Shown: positions 35,259-45,682 of the stretch, piece by piece
How the letters are laid out: every line of letters begins with the position of its first letter
How positions within the stretch are numbered: position 1 is the first letter of the stretch
DNA from: Plantibacter flavus
Lineage (GTDB): Bacteria > Actinomycetota > Actinomycetes > Actinomycetales > Microbacteriaceae
Assembly: GCF_002024505.1 (NCBI RefSeq)
Contig: NZ_CP019402.1
Coordinates: 1,674,001 to 1,738,000, forward strand
Length of the DNA stretch: 64,000 bases
Direction of reading: 5' to 3'
The notes under the pieces: generated by a model
Databases searched by the model: none
What the model saw: only the letters and a program-made list of their open reading frames with translations
Told to the model about the DNA's origin: nothing
Program-made: the position numbers and the translations under genes

Positions 35259-35407
35259 CGTCGCCTCCCTCCCACACCAGACCGTCCTGGGTGATGCGGT
35301 CCATGCTACGACCGCCGCGGCGGGCCGGCACAGCGTGGTGTCCCTCGTCCGTCCGCGGATTCGCTACCGTAGTGCACAGCATCCGCGACGCGGGAGAGGA
35401 GGTGCGC

Positions 35408-38400
35408 GTGTACCTGAAGAGCCTGACGCTCAAAGGGTTCAAGTCCTTCGCGCACCCCACCACCTTCGCGTTCGAGCAGGGCGTCACCTGCGTCGTGGGT
35501 CCCAACGGCTCCGGCAAGTCGAACGTCGTCGACGCGCTCGCCTGGGTGATGGGCGAGCAGGGGGCGAAGACTCTCCGCGGCGGCAAGATGGAGGACGTCA
35601 TCTTCGCGGGAACGTCGACCAGGGGACCGCTCGGTCGAGCCGAGGTCACGCTCACCATCGACAACAGCGACGGCGCGCTGCCCATCGAGTACACCGAGGT
35701 GACGATCAGTCGCACCCTGTTCCGCAACGGCGGGAGCGAGTACGCCATCAACGGCGACACGTGTCGGTTGCTGGACGTCCAGGAGCTCCTCAGCGACTCC
35801 GGTCTGGGCCGCGAGATGCACGTCATCGTCGGGCAGGGGCAGCTCGACGCGGTGCTGCGGGCGACGCCCGAGGAGCGCCGCGGCTTCATCGAGGAGGCGG
35901 CCGGCATCCTGAAGCACCGCCGACGCAAGGAGAAGACGCTCCGGAAGCTCGAGGCGATGCAGACCAACCTCACGCGGTTGAGCGACCTCGCCGGGGAGAT
36001 CCGCCGGCAGCTGAAGCCACTCGGTCGTCAGGCGGAGATCGCCCGGGAGGCACAGACGATCGCCGCGGTCGTCCGCGATGCCCGCGCCCGGATCCTCGCA
36101 GACGACGTCGTGGGCCTCCGGCGCTCCCTCGACGAGCACAACCGCTCGGAGAGCGAGCGCCACAGTGAGCGCCTCGTCCTCCAGGAGCAGCTGGAGCAGG
36201 CGGAACTGCGGATCAACCGGATCGAGCAGGCACAACTCGGCGACGCGGTCGACGACGCCCGCCGGATCACCTTCGAGCTCGAGAGCGTGCAGGAGCGCCT
36301 CCGGAACCTGTACACGCTCGCCAACCAGCGGCTCGCGCTCCTCGGTTCGTCGACGGACACGACGGCCGCCGAACCCCGGATCACGAAGCAGATGGTCGCC
36401 GACGCGACCGCGGAGATCGACGGACTGCGGGTGGCGGTCGCCGACGCGGAGCGCGCGTTGCAGGAGGCGCAGGCGGACACCCGCGCGAAGCGCGCCGCAC
36501 TCGACGCGGTGGACGTGGAGATCGCAGCGCAGAGCGCGCTCGTGTCACGACACGACCTGGAGCTCTCCAAGCTCGCGGGCGCCGTCGACGCCGCCGGGTC
36601 CAAACTCGCCGCGGTCCGTGGCGAGGCGTTGCGCCAGCAGAACGCGATCGACGCCGCCGCCCTCCGTCTGGACGCCGCGCGGCTGGAGTACGAGGCGCTC
36701 GAGGAGGACCCGACCGTGGCGGACGCCGCCGACTCCGGGCTCGACGACGCCTACGAGGCGGCCCAACGCGGCGCGGCGGAGGCCGAAGGGGAGATCGAGG
36801 GCCTGCGCGAGCAGCTCCACACCCTCGAACGTGAACGCGATTCGCTCGGCGCCAAGACCAGTGCACTCTCGCGCGCCCTCGACCTCAAGACCGGTTCGGC
36901 CGAACTCGCTGCGAGCGGGATCGAGGGGATCGAGGGGATCGTCGCGGACCGGGTGCAGGTCCGACCCGGCCACGAGTCGGCTGTGGCCGCAGCGCTCGGC
37001 ACGCTCGCGGAGGCCGCCGTCGCCGTCGACCGGCACGCTGCACGGCGGGCGCTCGATCACGCGGCCGACCAGGATCTCGGCCGGGTCGAGATCGTCATCG
37101 CCGACGGTGCGCGAGACGTCCCGGACGCGCCCGCCGGGTTCACCTCGGCTGCCGAGCTGGTGGAGGCCCCTCCTGGCGTGCTGGGGATCCTCGCCTCGGT
37201 CCTCGTCGTCGATTCGCTCGACGACGCGATCGCGGCGTACGACCGACTCGGCTCGTCACTTGGCGCGTTCACCCTCGTGACCCGTGACGGCTCGGTCGTC
37301 ACGGACAGCATCGTCCGCGGGGGGAGCGGTGGAGCGCAGAGCCGCATCGAACTGCTGGCCGAACGCGATGCGGCAGCCGATCGACACGGCGAGGTCGAGT
37401 CGCTCATCGAACGGGCGCGTTTCGCCCTGGCCGAGCAGCGCACGATCCTGCAGGAGGCGAAGCAGACCGCGCAGGCAGCGCTCAGCGCCCTCCGCGAGTT
37501 CGACACCAACCGTGCGTCACAGGCCGAGCGCGTGAACCGGGTCACGGTCCGGTACGAATCCGCACAGGCCGAACACGACCGCCTCCTCGCAGCTGCCGGG
37601 ACGGCGGAGGCGGCCGTCGCCGACGCCGCTGCCGCCGTGGAGCGGGCCAAGCTGGACCACGACACCGCTCGCGCGCGTCCACGACCGCTCCTCGACGTGT
37701 CGGCACGCGACGGGCTCTTCGCCGAACTGGACGCGGCGCGCGAGGCCGAAGTGCAGCACCGCCTCCTCCTCGAGACCGCGCGCGAACGCGTGCGGGCGGA
37801 GGAGCTCGCGGTCGCGAACCTCGAGCGGCAGCGGCAGGCCGACCAGGCCGCGGCTGAGGAAGCGGCTCGGCGAGCGGTCATCCGTGCGCGCCAGGCCGCG
37901 GCCGCCACCGCTGTGACGGAGGCGCTCCCGCCCGTCCTCGACTCGGTCGACCGGTCGGTCACCGAGGCCCGCGTCGCGCTCGCGGCAGCCGAGGCGACGC
38001 GGGCCAGCCGGAACGCCGAGCTCGTACGACTGCGCGGCGAGGAGCACACGCTCCGGCAGCGGCTGCAGGTCGTCACCGAGAGCGTCCATGGTCTCGAACT
38101 CCAGATCTACGAGAAGAAGCTCCACCTGTCCGGTCTGCTCGAGCGCGCCGGGTCGGAGCTGGGACTCGTCGAGGACGTGCTCGTCGCCGAGTACGGGCCC
38201 GAGGTTCCGGTGCCCGTCGACCCTCCGACACCCCGCGCGACCGCCCGCTCGGCTGTGCGAACGGCCGACGAGACCGGTCCGGAGGTCTCGCCCGAGACGA
38301 CGATGCCCGACTCGGACGAGGCGCCCGAGGCACGTGCCGACGGACCCGCGACGCCGGAAGCCGAGCCGGAGGAGGAACCCACCGAGGAGTCGGACGACGT

Positions 38401-39079
38401 GCCGACGACGCCCTACGTCCGCGCCGAGCAGCAGAAGCGTCTCGCATCAGCGGAGCGCACCTACGCCCAACTCGGACGGGTCAACCCGCTCGCGCTCGAG
38501 GAGTTCGCGGCACTCGAACAGCGCCACCGCTTCCTCACCGAACAGCTCGCCGACCTCACCAGCACCCGCGCCGACCTGCTGTCGATCATCGAGGACATCG
38601 ACGGGAAGATGGAGGTCATCTTCGCCTCGGCGTTCGCCGACACCGAAGCCGCCTTCACCGAGGTGTTCCCGATCCTGTTCCCGGGCGGCACGGGCAGCAT
38701 CTCGCTCACCGACCCCGAGCACATGCTCACCACGGGCATCGAGGTGTCGGTCAAGCCCGCCGGCAAGAAGATCGAGCGCCTGTCGCTGCTGTCGGGCGGG
38801 GAGCGCTCGCTCGCCGCGGTCGCCCTCCTCATCGCCATCTTCAAAGCCCGACCGAGCCCGTTCTACATCATGGACGAGGTGGAGGCGGCCCTCGACGACG
38901 CGAACCTCGGGCGGCTCCTCACCATCTTCGAGGACCTCCGTCAGACGAGCCAGCTCATCGTCATCACGCACCAGAAGCGCACCATGGAGATCGCCGACGC
39001 CCTCTACGGCGTCTCGATGCGCCAGGACGGGGTGTCGGCCGTCGTCGGTCAGCGCGTGGCAGCAGAACGCGCGAGCTGA
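35408..39079 (+). CDS. smc: Chromosome segregation protein SMC
   Basis: 1,223 residues, the ring ATPase of condensin. Walker A GPNGSGKSNVVDALAW is at about 32-47; coiled coil (about 165-500), hinge (about 510-660), coiled coil, and C-terminal head with signature LSGGERSLAAVALL and Walker B YIMDEVEAALDD. About residues 937-1001 form an acidic Pro/Glu/Thr-rich insert (T-P-E-A-E-P-E-E-E-P-T-E-E-S-D-D) in the second arm near the head. GTG start with GAGGAGGT about 6 bp upstream. scpA/scpB are not in the window. Followed by ftsY. Confidence 0.96.
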   Translation: MYLKSLTLKGFKSFAHPTTFAFEQGVTCVVGPNGSGKSNVVDALAWVMGEQGAKTLRGGKMEDVIFAGTSTRGPLGRAEVTLTIDNSDGALPIEYTEVTISRTLFRNGGSEYAINGDTCRLLDVQELLSDSGLGREMHVIVGQGQLDAVLRATPEERRGFIEEAAGILKHRRRKEKTLRKLEAMQTNLTRLSDLAGEIRRQLKPLGRQAEIAREAQTIAAVVRDARARILADDVVGLRRSLDEHNRSESERHSERLVLQEQLEQAELRINRIEQAQLGDAVDDARRITFELESVQERLRNLYTLANQRLALLGSSTDTTAAEPRITKQMVADATAEIDGLRVAVADAERALQEAQADTRAKRAALDAVDVEIAAQSALVSRHDLELSKLAGAVDAAGSKLAAVRGEALRQQNAIDAAALRLDAARLEYEALEEDPTVADAADSGLDDAYEAAQRGAAEAEGEIEGLREQLHTLERERDSLGAKTSALSRALDLKTGSAELAASGIEGIEGIVADRVQVRPGHESAVAAALGTLAEAAVAVDRHAARRALDHAADQDLGRVEIVIADGARDVPDAPAGFTSAAELVEAPPGVLGILASVLVVDSLDDAIAAYDRLGSSLGAFTLVTRDGSVVTDSIVRGGSGGAQSRIELLAERDAAADRHGEVESLIERARFALAEQRTILQEAKQTAQAALSALREFDTNRASQAERVNRVTVRYESAQAEHDRLLAAAGTAEAAVADAAAAVERAKLDHDTARARPRPLLDVSARDGLFAELDAAREAEVQHRLLLETARERVRAEELAVANLERQRQADQAAAEEAARRAVIRARQAAAATAVTEALPPVLDSVDRSVTEARVALAAAEATRASRNAELVRLRGEEHTLRQRLQVVTESVHGLELQIYEKKLHLSGLLERAGSELGLVEDVLVAEYGPEVPVPVDPPTPRATARSAVRTADETGPEVSPETTMPDSDEAPEARADGPATPEAEPEEEPTEESDDVPTTPYVRAEQQKRLASAERTYAQLGRVNPLALEEFAALEQRHRFLTEQLADLTSTRADLLSIIEDIDGKMEVIFASAFADTEAAFTEVFPILFPGGTGSISLTDPEHMLTTGIEVSVKPAGKKIERLSLLSGGERSLAAVALLIAIFKARPSPFYIMDEVEAALDDANLGRLLTIFEDLRQTSQLIVITHQKRTMEIADALYGVSMRQDGVSAVVGQRVAAERAS

Positions 39080-39133
39080 TCCGGTCTCGTCCCCACGCGA
39101 CGGCACCGCCTCGCCGACGGCTACGCTGAGACC

Positions 39134-40012
39134 ATGGCTGCACGCACACCCTGGTCACTCTCCGGTGCCCTCAAAGGCATGTTCCAACGTCCGACGATCG
39201 ACGAGACCACCTGGGAGGACCTCGAGGACGCGCTCATCGGCGCCGACTTCGGTCCCGACGTCACCGAGTCGATCGTCACAGGCCTGCACGCCTCCGTCGA
39301 CCGCTACCGCACCACCGACCCGCGCGACCTCCAGCGCATGCTGCGCGAGGAGGTCGAGGAGCGGCTGTCGAAGTTCGACACGACGCTGAAGCTCAGCGAG
39401 CGTCCGGCGGTCGTCCTCGTCGTCGGCGTCAACGGGGTCGGCAAGACGACCACCATCGGCAAGTTCGCGAAGTTCCTCCGCAACTACGACCGCACCGTCG
39501 TCGTGGGGGCCGCTGACACCTTCCGTGCCGCTGCCGTGGAGCAGCTGGCGACGTGGGCGGAGCGCGCGGGCGCACAAATCGTCCGCCCCCAACAGCAGGG
39601 ACAGGACCCGGCCTCCGTCGCCTTCCAGACCATCGAGTACGCCAAGCGGACCGGCACCGAGATCGTCATCATCGACACCGCCGGTCGGTTGCAGACGAAG
39701 GGCGGGCTCATGGACGAGCTGTCCAAGATCCGTCGCGTCGTCGAGAAGCAGGCGCCCATCGCCGAGGTCCTCCTCGTCCTCGACGCGACGACCGGTCAGA
39801 ACGGTCTGTCGCAGGCGCAGGCGTTCATCGAGCACGCCGGGGTGACCGGGCTCGTCCTGACGAAGCTCGACGGCTCCGCGAAGGGCGGGTTCGTCCTCGC
39901 CGTGCAGGAGAAGACCGGCATCCCGATCAAGCTCGTCGGCCAGGGTGAGGGCATCGGCGACCTCACCGGCTTCACACCGCACGTCTTCGCACAGAACCTG
40001 GTGGGCAGCTGA
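39134..40012 (+). CDS. ftsY: Signal recognition particle receptor FtsY
   Basis: 292 residues. N and G domains only, without the long acidic A domain of E. coli FtsY. G1 GVNGVGKTTTIGK, G3 IDTAGRLQ, G4 TKLDGSAKGG. Docks the SRP-ribosome complex at the membrane. TACGCT (39122-39127) lies 6 bp before the ATG (leaderless). Its partner ffh is encoded 2.3 kb downstream. Confidence 0.97.
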   Translation: MAARTPWSLSGALKGMFQRPTIDETTWEDLEDALIGADFGPDVTESIVTGLHASVDRYRTTDPRDLQRMLREEVEERLSKFDTTLKLSERPAVVLVVGVNGVGKTTTIGKFAKFLRNYDRTVVVGAADTFRAAAVEQLATWAERAGAQIVRPQQQGQDPASVAFQTIEYAKRTGTEIVIIDTAGRLQTKGGLMDELSKIRRVVEKQAPIAEVLLVLDATTGQNGLSQAQAFIEHAGVTGLVLTKLDGSAKGGFVLAVQEKTGIPIKLVGQGEGIGDLTGFTPHVFAQNLVGS

Positions 40013-40512
40013 TGGCGATCGAACACGACTACTTCGGTGTCATCGCGACCGAGCCTGGTGGTGGCGTCTACTGGTCCGACAACATCGACGTCGGGGAGCA
40101 GTCCGTCTCCATCTCGTTGAGCGCCCCCGACGAGGACGACATCCCGGCCGATGCGCTCGACCTGGCGGCGGCGATGATCCTCGCCCTCGAGGGTTTCGAC
40201 CTGCGCTCGCGTGAGGCGATGCTGAGCGAGGTCGACGACCGCACCTCCGAGGTGACGGAGTACATCATCCAGGCCGTCGAGGAGCTGGGGGAGTCCCTGC
40301 CGGACGTCCTGGTCGACGAGTCCGGAGACCGCGACGTCGACGTCATCCGGTCGATGACGCTGTTGAGCGTCGGGTTCGCGCCGCACCAGCACAACGGCGA
40401 CGAAGCGTTCGCGGTCTTCGAGTACTCGCTCGACGCGGACCAGCTCGACGGCGTGCTCATGGTCGCCTACAGCTCCGATGGCGAGGTCACCGGGGTCACG
40501 AGCGAGGACTGA
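40012..40512 (+). CDS. DUF2004 family protein
   Basis: 166 residues, acidic, no membrane segment. The N-terminal IEHDYFGVIATE and the pattern of acidic beta strands resemble the DUF2004 family found in actinobacteria. Function unknown. The start overlaps the ftsY stop (TGATG), so it is made with FtsY. Convergent with lipA. Confidence 0.75.
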   Translation: MAIEHDYFGVIATEPGGGVYWSDNIDVGEQSVSISLSAPDEDDIPADALDLAAAMILALEGFDLRSREAMLSEVDDRTSEVTEYIIQAVEELGESLPDVLVDESGDRDVDVIRSMTLLSVGFAPHQHNGDEAFAVFEYSLDADQLDGVLMVAYSSDGEVTGVTSED

Positions 40513-40536
40513 GCCCGGCATGTCGAGGCGTCGGCC

Positions 40537-41553
40537 TCAGACCGCCTGGGCGAAGCCGAGTGAGGCGTCTGCGAGGTGCTGCAGTCCCTCGGGGACCTCG
40601 CGGCCCTTCGCCGTCATCGACTGCGCCCAGAGGCGTCCGGCGCGGTAGGACGATCTGACGAGCGGTCCCGCGAGCACACCGAGGAACCCGATCTCCTCGG
40701 CCTCCTCCTTGATCTCAAGGAACTCCTGCGGCTTGACCCAGCGGTCCACGGGGAGGTGCCGAGGCGTCGGTCGGAGGTACTGGGTGACGGTGATGATGTC
40801 CGTGCCGGCCTCGTGCAGATCCTCGAGCGCCTGACTGATCTCGCTCCGGTCCTCGCCCATCCCGAGGATGAGGTTGGACTTCGTGATGAGGCCGGCCGCA
40901 CGTGCCTGGGTCAGGACGTCGAGGGAGCGCTCGTAGCGGAAGGCGGGCCTGATCCGCTTGAAGATGCGTGGGACCGTCTCGACGTTGTGTGCGAACACCT
41001 CCGGTCGGGAGGCGAACACCTCGCCGAGGAGGTCGGGGTCGCCGGAGAAGTCGGTCGCGAGGATCTCGACCCCCGTCCCCGGGTTCGTCTCGTGGATGCG
41101 CCGGACGGTCTCGGCGTGCAGCCACGCCCCCTCGTCGGTGAGGTCGTCGCGTGCCACACCGGTGACGGTCGCGTAGCGCAGCCGCATCCGCTGTACCGAG
41201 TCGGCCACACGCCGTGGCTCGTCGCGGTCGTACTCGGCCGGCTTGCCGGTGTCGATCTGGCAGAAGTCGCAGCGCCTCGTGCACTGCGATCCGCCGATGA
41301 GGAAGGTCGCCTCGCGATCCTCCCAGCATTCGAAGATGTTCGGGCAGCCGGCTTCCTGGCACACCGTGTGCAGACCCTCCTCCTGCACGAGCGCCTGGAG
41401 CTGTCGGTACTCGGGTCCCATCGTCGCGCGGGTCTTGATCCAGTCGGGCTTCCGCTCGATGGGGGTCTGCGCGTTCCGGACCTCGAGCCGCAGGAGCTTC
41501 CGTCCGCCGGTGTCCGCCGCGGGCGTGGGTGCCGGTGCGCCGCAGCCGCTCAC
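40537..41553 (-). CDS. lipA: Lipoyl synthase
   Basis: 338 residues. Radical-SAM enzyme that inserts two sulfurs into protein-bound octanoate. Radical-SAM cluster C-T-R-R-C-D-F-C (Cx3Cx2C) and the auxiliary cluster motif [12 protein letters not shown] (Cx4Cx5C) are intact. GTG start overlapping the lipB stop (GTGA), so lipB and lipA are coupled in the pathway's order. Confidence 0.96.
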   Translation of the reverse strand: MSGCGAPAPTPAADTGGRKLLRLEVRNAQTPIERKPDWIKTRATMGPEYRQLQALVQEEGLHTVCQEAGCPNIFECWEDREATFLIGGSQCTRRCDFCQIDTGKPAEYDRDEPRRVADSVQRMRLRYATVTGVARDDLTDEGAWLHAETVRRIHETNPGTGVEILATDFSGDPDLLGEVFASRPEVFAHNVETVPRIFKRIRPAFRYERSLDVLTQARAAGLITKSNLILGMGEDRSEISQALEDLHEAGTDIITVTQYLRPTPRHLPVDRWVKPQEFLEIKEEAEEIGFLGVLAGPLVRSSYRAGRLWAQSMTAKGREVPEGLQHLADASLGFAQAV

Positions 41554-42224
41554 GCGGCCGCTCCGATCGTGGTCGCGGACGCGGCCGTCCAGCCGGGCCG
41601 GAGTGCTTCGAAGATCTCGGAGACGCGCTCGGCGACGTCGCTCGGCGTGATCCGCCGACCGAGCTCGGTGCTGATGGTGGTGACGCCGGCATCGGCGATG
41701 CCGCACGCGACGATGTGGCCGAAGGGCTCGAGGGAGTTGTCGCAGTTGAGCGCGAAGCCGTGGAGCGTGACCCCGGCCTGCACCCGGACACCGACGGCGC
41801 CGATCTTCGCGGCCGGTCCGCCGGCGACGGGGTCGACCCAGACACCCGACCGTCCGTCGATGCGGCGGCCGGTGACGCCGAGCTCCGTGATCGTCTGCAG
41901 CATGACCTCCTCGAGCAGGCGGACGTGCGCGACGACGTCGACCGGCTCAGGGAGGCGGACGATCGGGTAGCCGGTGAGCTGTCCGGGCCCGTGCCAGGTG
42001 ATGCGGCCGCCGCGGTCGACCTCGACGACCGGTGTGCCGTCGTCGGGGCGCTCGTGCGGGCGGGTCAGCTTGCCCGCCGTGTACACGGGCTCGTGTTCGC
42101 ACAGGATGAGGTGCTCCGGCCCGTCATCGTTGACGACCGTCTCATGGACCCGACGCTGCAGCGCCCAACCCTCGCGGTACGGGACGAACGTGGGCGCGAG
42201 CCCGGCGATGAGGAGCTGTGTCAT
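41550..42224 (-). CDS. lipB: Octanoyltransferase
   Basis: 224 residues. Transfers octanoyl groups from acyl carrier protein to lipoyl domains. Motifs: [12 protein letters not shown]; Lys in [10 protein letters not shown]; catalytic Cys in [12 protein letters not shown] chose the ATG complementary to 42222-42224 (MTQLLIAG), as TATTGT (42237-42232) lies 7 bp upstream and marks a leaderless promoter. Divergent from ffh. Confidence 0.94.
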   Translation of the reverse strand: MTQLLIAGLAPTFVPYREGWALQRRVHETVVNDDGPEHLILCEHEPVYTAGKLTRPHERPDDGTPVVEVDRGGRITWHGPGQLTGYPIVRLPEPVDVVAHVRLLEEVMLQTITELGVTGRRIDGRSGVWVDPVAGGPAAKIGAVGVRVQAGVTLHGFALNCDNSLEPFGHIVACGIADAGVTTISTELGRRITPSDVAERVSEIFEALRPGWTAASATTIGAAA

Positions 42225-42327
42225 GGCCGCCACAATAGCATTGTTGGACGCCGTCCAAATACTCATCTTCCGACCGTGGCGGCGATCGACCGGGTCGCCC
42301 CGCGGTCTGCCCTAAACTGGAGGGATC

Positions 42328-43881
42328 ATGGCAACGTTCGGCACACTCTCTGACCGCCTCGCGGATACGTTCAAGAACCTCCGCACCAAGGGCAAGCTCT
42401 CCGCGGCCGATGTCGACGGCACCGTCCGCGAGATCCGTCGCGCCCTCCTCGACGCGGACGTCGCACTCGACGTCGTCAAGGACTTCACGGGTCGCGTGCG
42501 CGAACGCGCCCTCGGCGACGAGGTGAGCAAGGCCCTCAACCCGGCGCAGCAGGTCGTCCAGATCGTCAACGACGAGCTCGTCACGATCCTCGGCGGGCAG
42601 CAGCGGCGTCTCGAGTTCGCGAAGAAGCCGCCGACCGTCATCATGCTCGCCGGACTCCAGGGTGCCGGAAAGACGACGCTCGCGGGCAAGCTCGCCAAGT
42701 GGCTCAAGAAGGACGGCCACACGCCGCTCCTCGTCGCGTCCGACCTCCAGCGCCCCAACGCCGTCAACCAGCTCCAGGTCGTCGGCGAGCAGGCGGGCGT
42801 CCCCGTCTACGCTCCCGAGCCGGGCAACGGGGTCGGCGATCCGGTCAAGGTCGCCCGCGACGGCGTCCGGTTCGCCGAGCAGAAGCTCTACGACACCGTC
42901 ATCGTCGACACCGCCGGACGACTCGGCGTCGACGCCGAGCTCATGAAGCAGGCGTCGAACATCCGCAAGGCGGTCGATCCCGACGAGGTCCTCTTCGTCA
43001 TCGACGCGATGATCGGTCAGGACGCGGTCGCGACGGCCAAGGCCTTCCTCGACGGCGTCGACTTCACCGGCGTGGTGCTCTCCAAGCTCGACGGCGACGC
43101 CCGCGGTGGTGCGGCACTCTCCATCGCCTCGGTCACCGGACGCCCCATCATGTTCGCGTCGACCGGTGAGGGTCTCGACGACTTCGAGCCGTTCCACCCC
43201 GACCGCATGGCGAGCCGGATCCTCGACCTCGGTGACATCCTCACCCTCATCGAGCAGGCGCAGCAGAACTTCGACGAGGAGGAGGCGCGCAAGGTCGCGG
43301 AGAAGTTCGCGACCGACTCCTTCACGCTCGACGACTTCCTCAAGCAGATGCAGCAGCTGCGCGGCATGGGTTCCATCAAGAAGATGATGGGCATGCTCCC
43401 CGGCATGGGGCAGATGAAGGAGCAGCTCCAGAACTTCGACGAGCGCGAGATCGTCCGGACCGAGGCCATCATCCAGTCGATGACCAAGGCCGAGCGCACG
43501 AACCCGAAGATCCTCAACGGGTCCCGTCGCCTGCGCATCGCCAAGGGTTCCGGCATGACCGTCACCGAGGTCAACGCCCTCGTCAACCGTTTCGAGCAGG
43601 CGGCCAAGATGATGAAGACCGTCGCCAAGGGTGGCGTGCCGAACATCCCCGGGATGGGTCCGGTCCCCGGTGCGCGGACGAACCGACCGAAGCCGCAGGC
43701 CAAGAAGAAGGGTTCCCGTTCGGGCAACCCGGCCAAGCGCGCGGCGGAGAACGCCGGCGCCGTCGAGACGCAGGCTGCCGCCACGGGCGCTGGCTTCGGC
43801 CTCGGCGGCGGTTCGTCGTCGGGATCGGCCGCCCCGACCGAGGCGGAGCTCGCCGAGCTGCAGAAGTTCCTGGGTCGCTGA
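42328..43881 (+). CDS. ffh: Signal recognition particle protein Ffh
   Basis: 517 residues. SRP54 GTPase: G1 GLQGAGKTTLAGK, G3 VDTAGRLGVD, G4 LSKLDGDARGG. The methionine-rich M domain follows (MGSIKKMMGMLPGMGQM). The C-terminal ~70 residues are Ala/Gly/Ser-rich and longer than in model species. TAAACT (42313-42318) is 9 bp before the ATG, but GGAGG also lies in that gap, so either leaderless or ordinary initiation is possible. Confidence 0.97.
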   Translation: MATFGTLSDRLADTFKNLRTKGKLSAADVDGTVREIRRALLDADVALDVVKDFTGRVRERALGDEVSKALNPAQQVVQIVNDELVTILGGQQRRLEFAKKPPTVIMLAGLQGAGKTTLAGKLAKWLKKDGHTPLLVASDLQRPNAVNQLQVVGEQAGVPVYAPEPGNGVGDPVKVARDGVRFAEQKLYDTVIVDTAGRLGVDAELMKQASNIRKAVDPDEVLFVIDAMIGQDAVATAKAFLDGVDFTGVVLSKLDGDARGGAALSIASVTGRPIMFASTGEGLDDFEPFHPDRMASRILDLGDILTLIEQAQQNFDEEEARKVAEKFATDSFTLDDFLKQMQQLRGMGSIKKMMGMLPGMGQMKEQLQNFDEREIVRTEAIIQSMTKAERTNPKILNGSRRLRIAKGSGMTVTEVNALVNRFEQAAKMMKTVAKGGVPNIPGMGPVPGARTNRPKPQAKKKGSRSGNPAKRAAENAGAVETQAAATGAGFGLGGGSSSGSAAPTEAELAELQKFLGR

Positions 43882-43897
43882 GTCGAGCGGAGGCGGT

Positions 43898-44278
43898 ATG
43901 CGCGCGCTGAGGGCACCGGCCTCGGTCGTCGCAGTCGTCCTGGCCGCGGGACTACTCGCCGGGTGCTCCGCGCCGTCGCCGGGCGAACGCTTCCTGGGCA
44001 CCTGGGGTGAGGGCACCGGCGCCGCCGATCCGCACCTGGTGTTCACCGACGACGGACGCGTGAGCGGTTCGGACGGCTGCAACAGCCTCTCCGGCTCCTG
44101 GCGCGCCAAGGACGACGCGGTCGTCGTCTCCGACGTCGCGAGCACCCTGATGGCGTGCCCCGGCGTCGACACCTGGCTGCGGGGGATCGCACAGGCGACG
44201 CTCTCGGACGACGGCGGGCGCTTGACCGTGACCGACGACGCCGGCACGCGGATCGGGACGCTCGACCGCGCGGAGTGA
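43898..44278 (+). CDS. Small META/HslJ-like lipoprotein
   Basis: 126 residues. Signal peptide with lipobox L-A-G-C (Cys about 23). The mature domain has the META pattern: F-L-G-T-W, then FTDDGRVSGSDGCNSLSGSW, and a second Cys (LMACPG) that can pair with the first. META-domain lipoproteins such as HslJ are surface proteins of uncertain role. GGAGG 5 bp before the ATG. Follows ffh by 16 bp. Confidence 0.8.
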   Translation: MRALRAPASVVAVVLAAGLLAGCSAPSPGERFLGTWGEGTGAADPHLVFTDDGRVSGSDGCNSLSGSWRAKDDAVVVSDVASTLMACPGVDTWLRGIAQATLSDDGGRLTVTDDAGTRIGTLDRAE

Positions 44279-44288
44279 CGCCGCCTCG

Positions 44289-45431
44289 TCAGGCGGAGGG
44301 CTGGACCCCGTGTCGCAGCTCCTTCGCGAGCGAGCTCACGACCGCCTGCAGGCTGCCGCCGTTCGCGTGGGCGACGGCGAGCTGCCGCTGGTAGCTCGCG
44401 CCGTGCTCGATGATCGTGGCGATGCTCGCCAGCTCGTCGGCGCAGCCGAGCCGACGGGCGACCGGCGCGAGGGTGTCGAGCAGGTCGTGCAGGTCGTCGG
44501 TCACGAGGCGCTCGTGGCCCGAGGAGTCGAGGATGATTTCGGCGTCCAGGCCGTAGCGGGCCGCGCGCCACTTGTTCTCGCGGACGTACCACGGCTGCAG
44601 GGTCTGCAGGCGCTCTCCGGCGTCGAGGCGATCGGACAGGTGCTCGGTGAGGCAGTGGATGAGCGAGGCGAGGGCGCCGAACTCCGCGACGGTCGACGCC
44701 CCGTCGCACGCACGCATCTCCACCGTGCCCCACTGCGGCGACGGTCGCACGTCCCAGCGGACCTCGGTGTGGTCCTCGATGATGCCGGTCGCCGTCATGT
44801 CGTCGACGTAGGCCTCGAACTGCTCCCAGTCGGAGAGCTGGTAGGGGAGGCCCGCCGTCGGGAGCTGCTGGAACATGAGCGCGCGGTTCGACGCGTACCC
44901 GGTGTCGACCCCGCCCCAGTACGGGCTGGACGCCGACAGCGCCTGGAGGTGGGGCAGATAGGTCAGCAGCCCGTTCATGATCGGGAGGACCTTGTCGACC
45001 GTCTCGACGCCGACGTGCGCGTGCACACCCCAGATCATCATGTTGCGACCCCACCACTGGGTGCGGTCGATGAGCTTGTGATACCGGGGCTTGTCGGTGA
45101 CCTGCTGGTCGTACCACTGGCCGAACGGGTGCGAACCGCTGCAGATGAGCTCGACGCCCATCGGATCCGTGATCGCCCGCACCTCGGCCAGCTGGCCCTC
45201 GAGGTCCGCGATCGCCTCGGGGACCGTGTGGTGGACACCCGAGACGAGTTCGACGGTGTTGAGGAGCAGCTCGTTGGTGATCTGCGGATGATCGGAACCG
45301 TCGCTCGGGCGGAGTTCCGACAGGACGGTGTCCGCTGCGCCGACGAGATCGCCGGTGTCGCGGTCGACGAGGGCGACCTCCCATTCGAGGCCGACGGTCG
45401 AACGCTCGGATCTGGCGAACTCGATGGGCAT
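44289..45431 (-). CDS. Carboxylate-amine ligase, YbdK/GCS2 family
   Basis: 380 residues. Matches the YbdK-type glutamate-cysteine ligase family: N-terminal VGLEWEVALVD, then ELLLNTVELVSGVHHT, HAHVGVE and WRAARYGLDAEI. Weak gamma-glutamylcysteine ligase activity is known for some members; in mycothiol-producing actinobacteria its real substrate is unclear. GGGAGGT Shine-Dalgarno. Convergent with the META lipoprotein gene, divergent from rpsP. Confidence 0.88.
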   Translation of the reverse strand: MPIEFARSERSTVGLEWEVALVDRDTGDLVGAADTVLSELRPSDGSDHPQITNELLLNTVELVSGVHHTVPEAIADLEGQLAEVRAITDPMGVELICSGSHPFGQWYDQQVTDKPRYHKLIDRTQWWGRNMMIWGVHAHVGVETVDKVLPIMNGLLTYLPHLQALSASSPYWGGVDTGYASNRALMFQQLPTAGLPYQLSDWEQFEAYVDDMTATGIIEDHTEVRWDVRPSPQWGTVEMRACDGASTVAEFGALASLIHCLTEHLSDRLDAGERLQTLQPWYVRENKWRAARYGLDAEIILDSSGHERLVTDDLHDLLDTLAPVARRLGCADELASIATIIEHGASYQRQLAVAHANGGSLQAVVSSLAKELRHGVQPSA

Positions 45432-45525
45432 TGGCGTCGACCTCCCGCAGGGCGCGGCCGGATGCCGCGCGCCAGCCCATCTTCACACGGGGTGGAGGGG
45501 TCATCCGGTATCGGTGTCGTCGGAT

Positions 45526-45554
45526 TACCCAGATCGCCCGATGTCTGGCAGAAT
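45526..45554 (+). promoter_or_regulatory. Promoter of rpsP-khpA-rimM
   Basis: TTACCC (45526-45531), 17 bp, CAGAAT (45549-45554). The start near 45561 would give a ~120-nt leader before rpsP, in which I see no strong hairpin. The -35 is weak. Confidence 0.45.
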
Positions 45555-45682
45555 AGAGAGTTGAGTCTGCGCGGAGTTCGACCCTCTATCCGACGCCCGC
45601 AGCAACCACAGTTTTCGCGTCGAGCGTGTGGCCCCACCTTTCGGCAGCGAGCACATCAAACATCACATCATTCAGGAGAATC

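Noticed and set aside
42142..45504. A ~1,120-codon minus-strand open frame across ffh and the YbdK gene
   Set aside because: It runs antisense to ffh and the META gene and out of frame with the YbdK gene, all with clear domains; the translation is low-complexity and lacks motifs.
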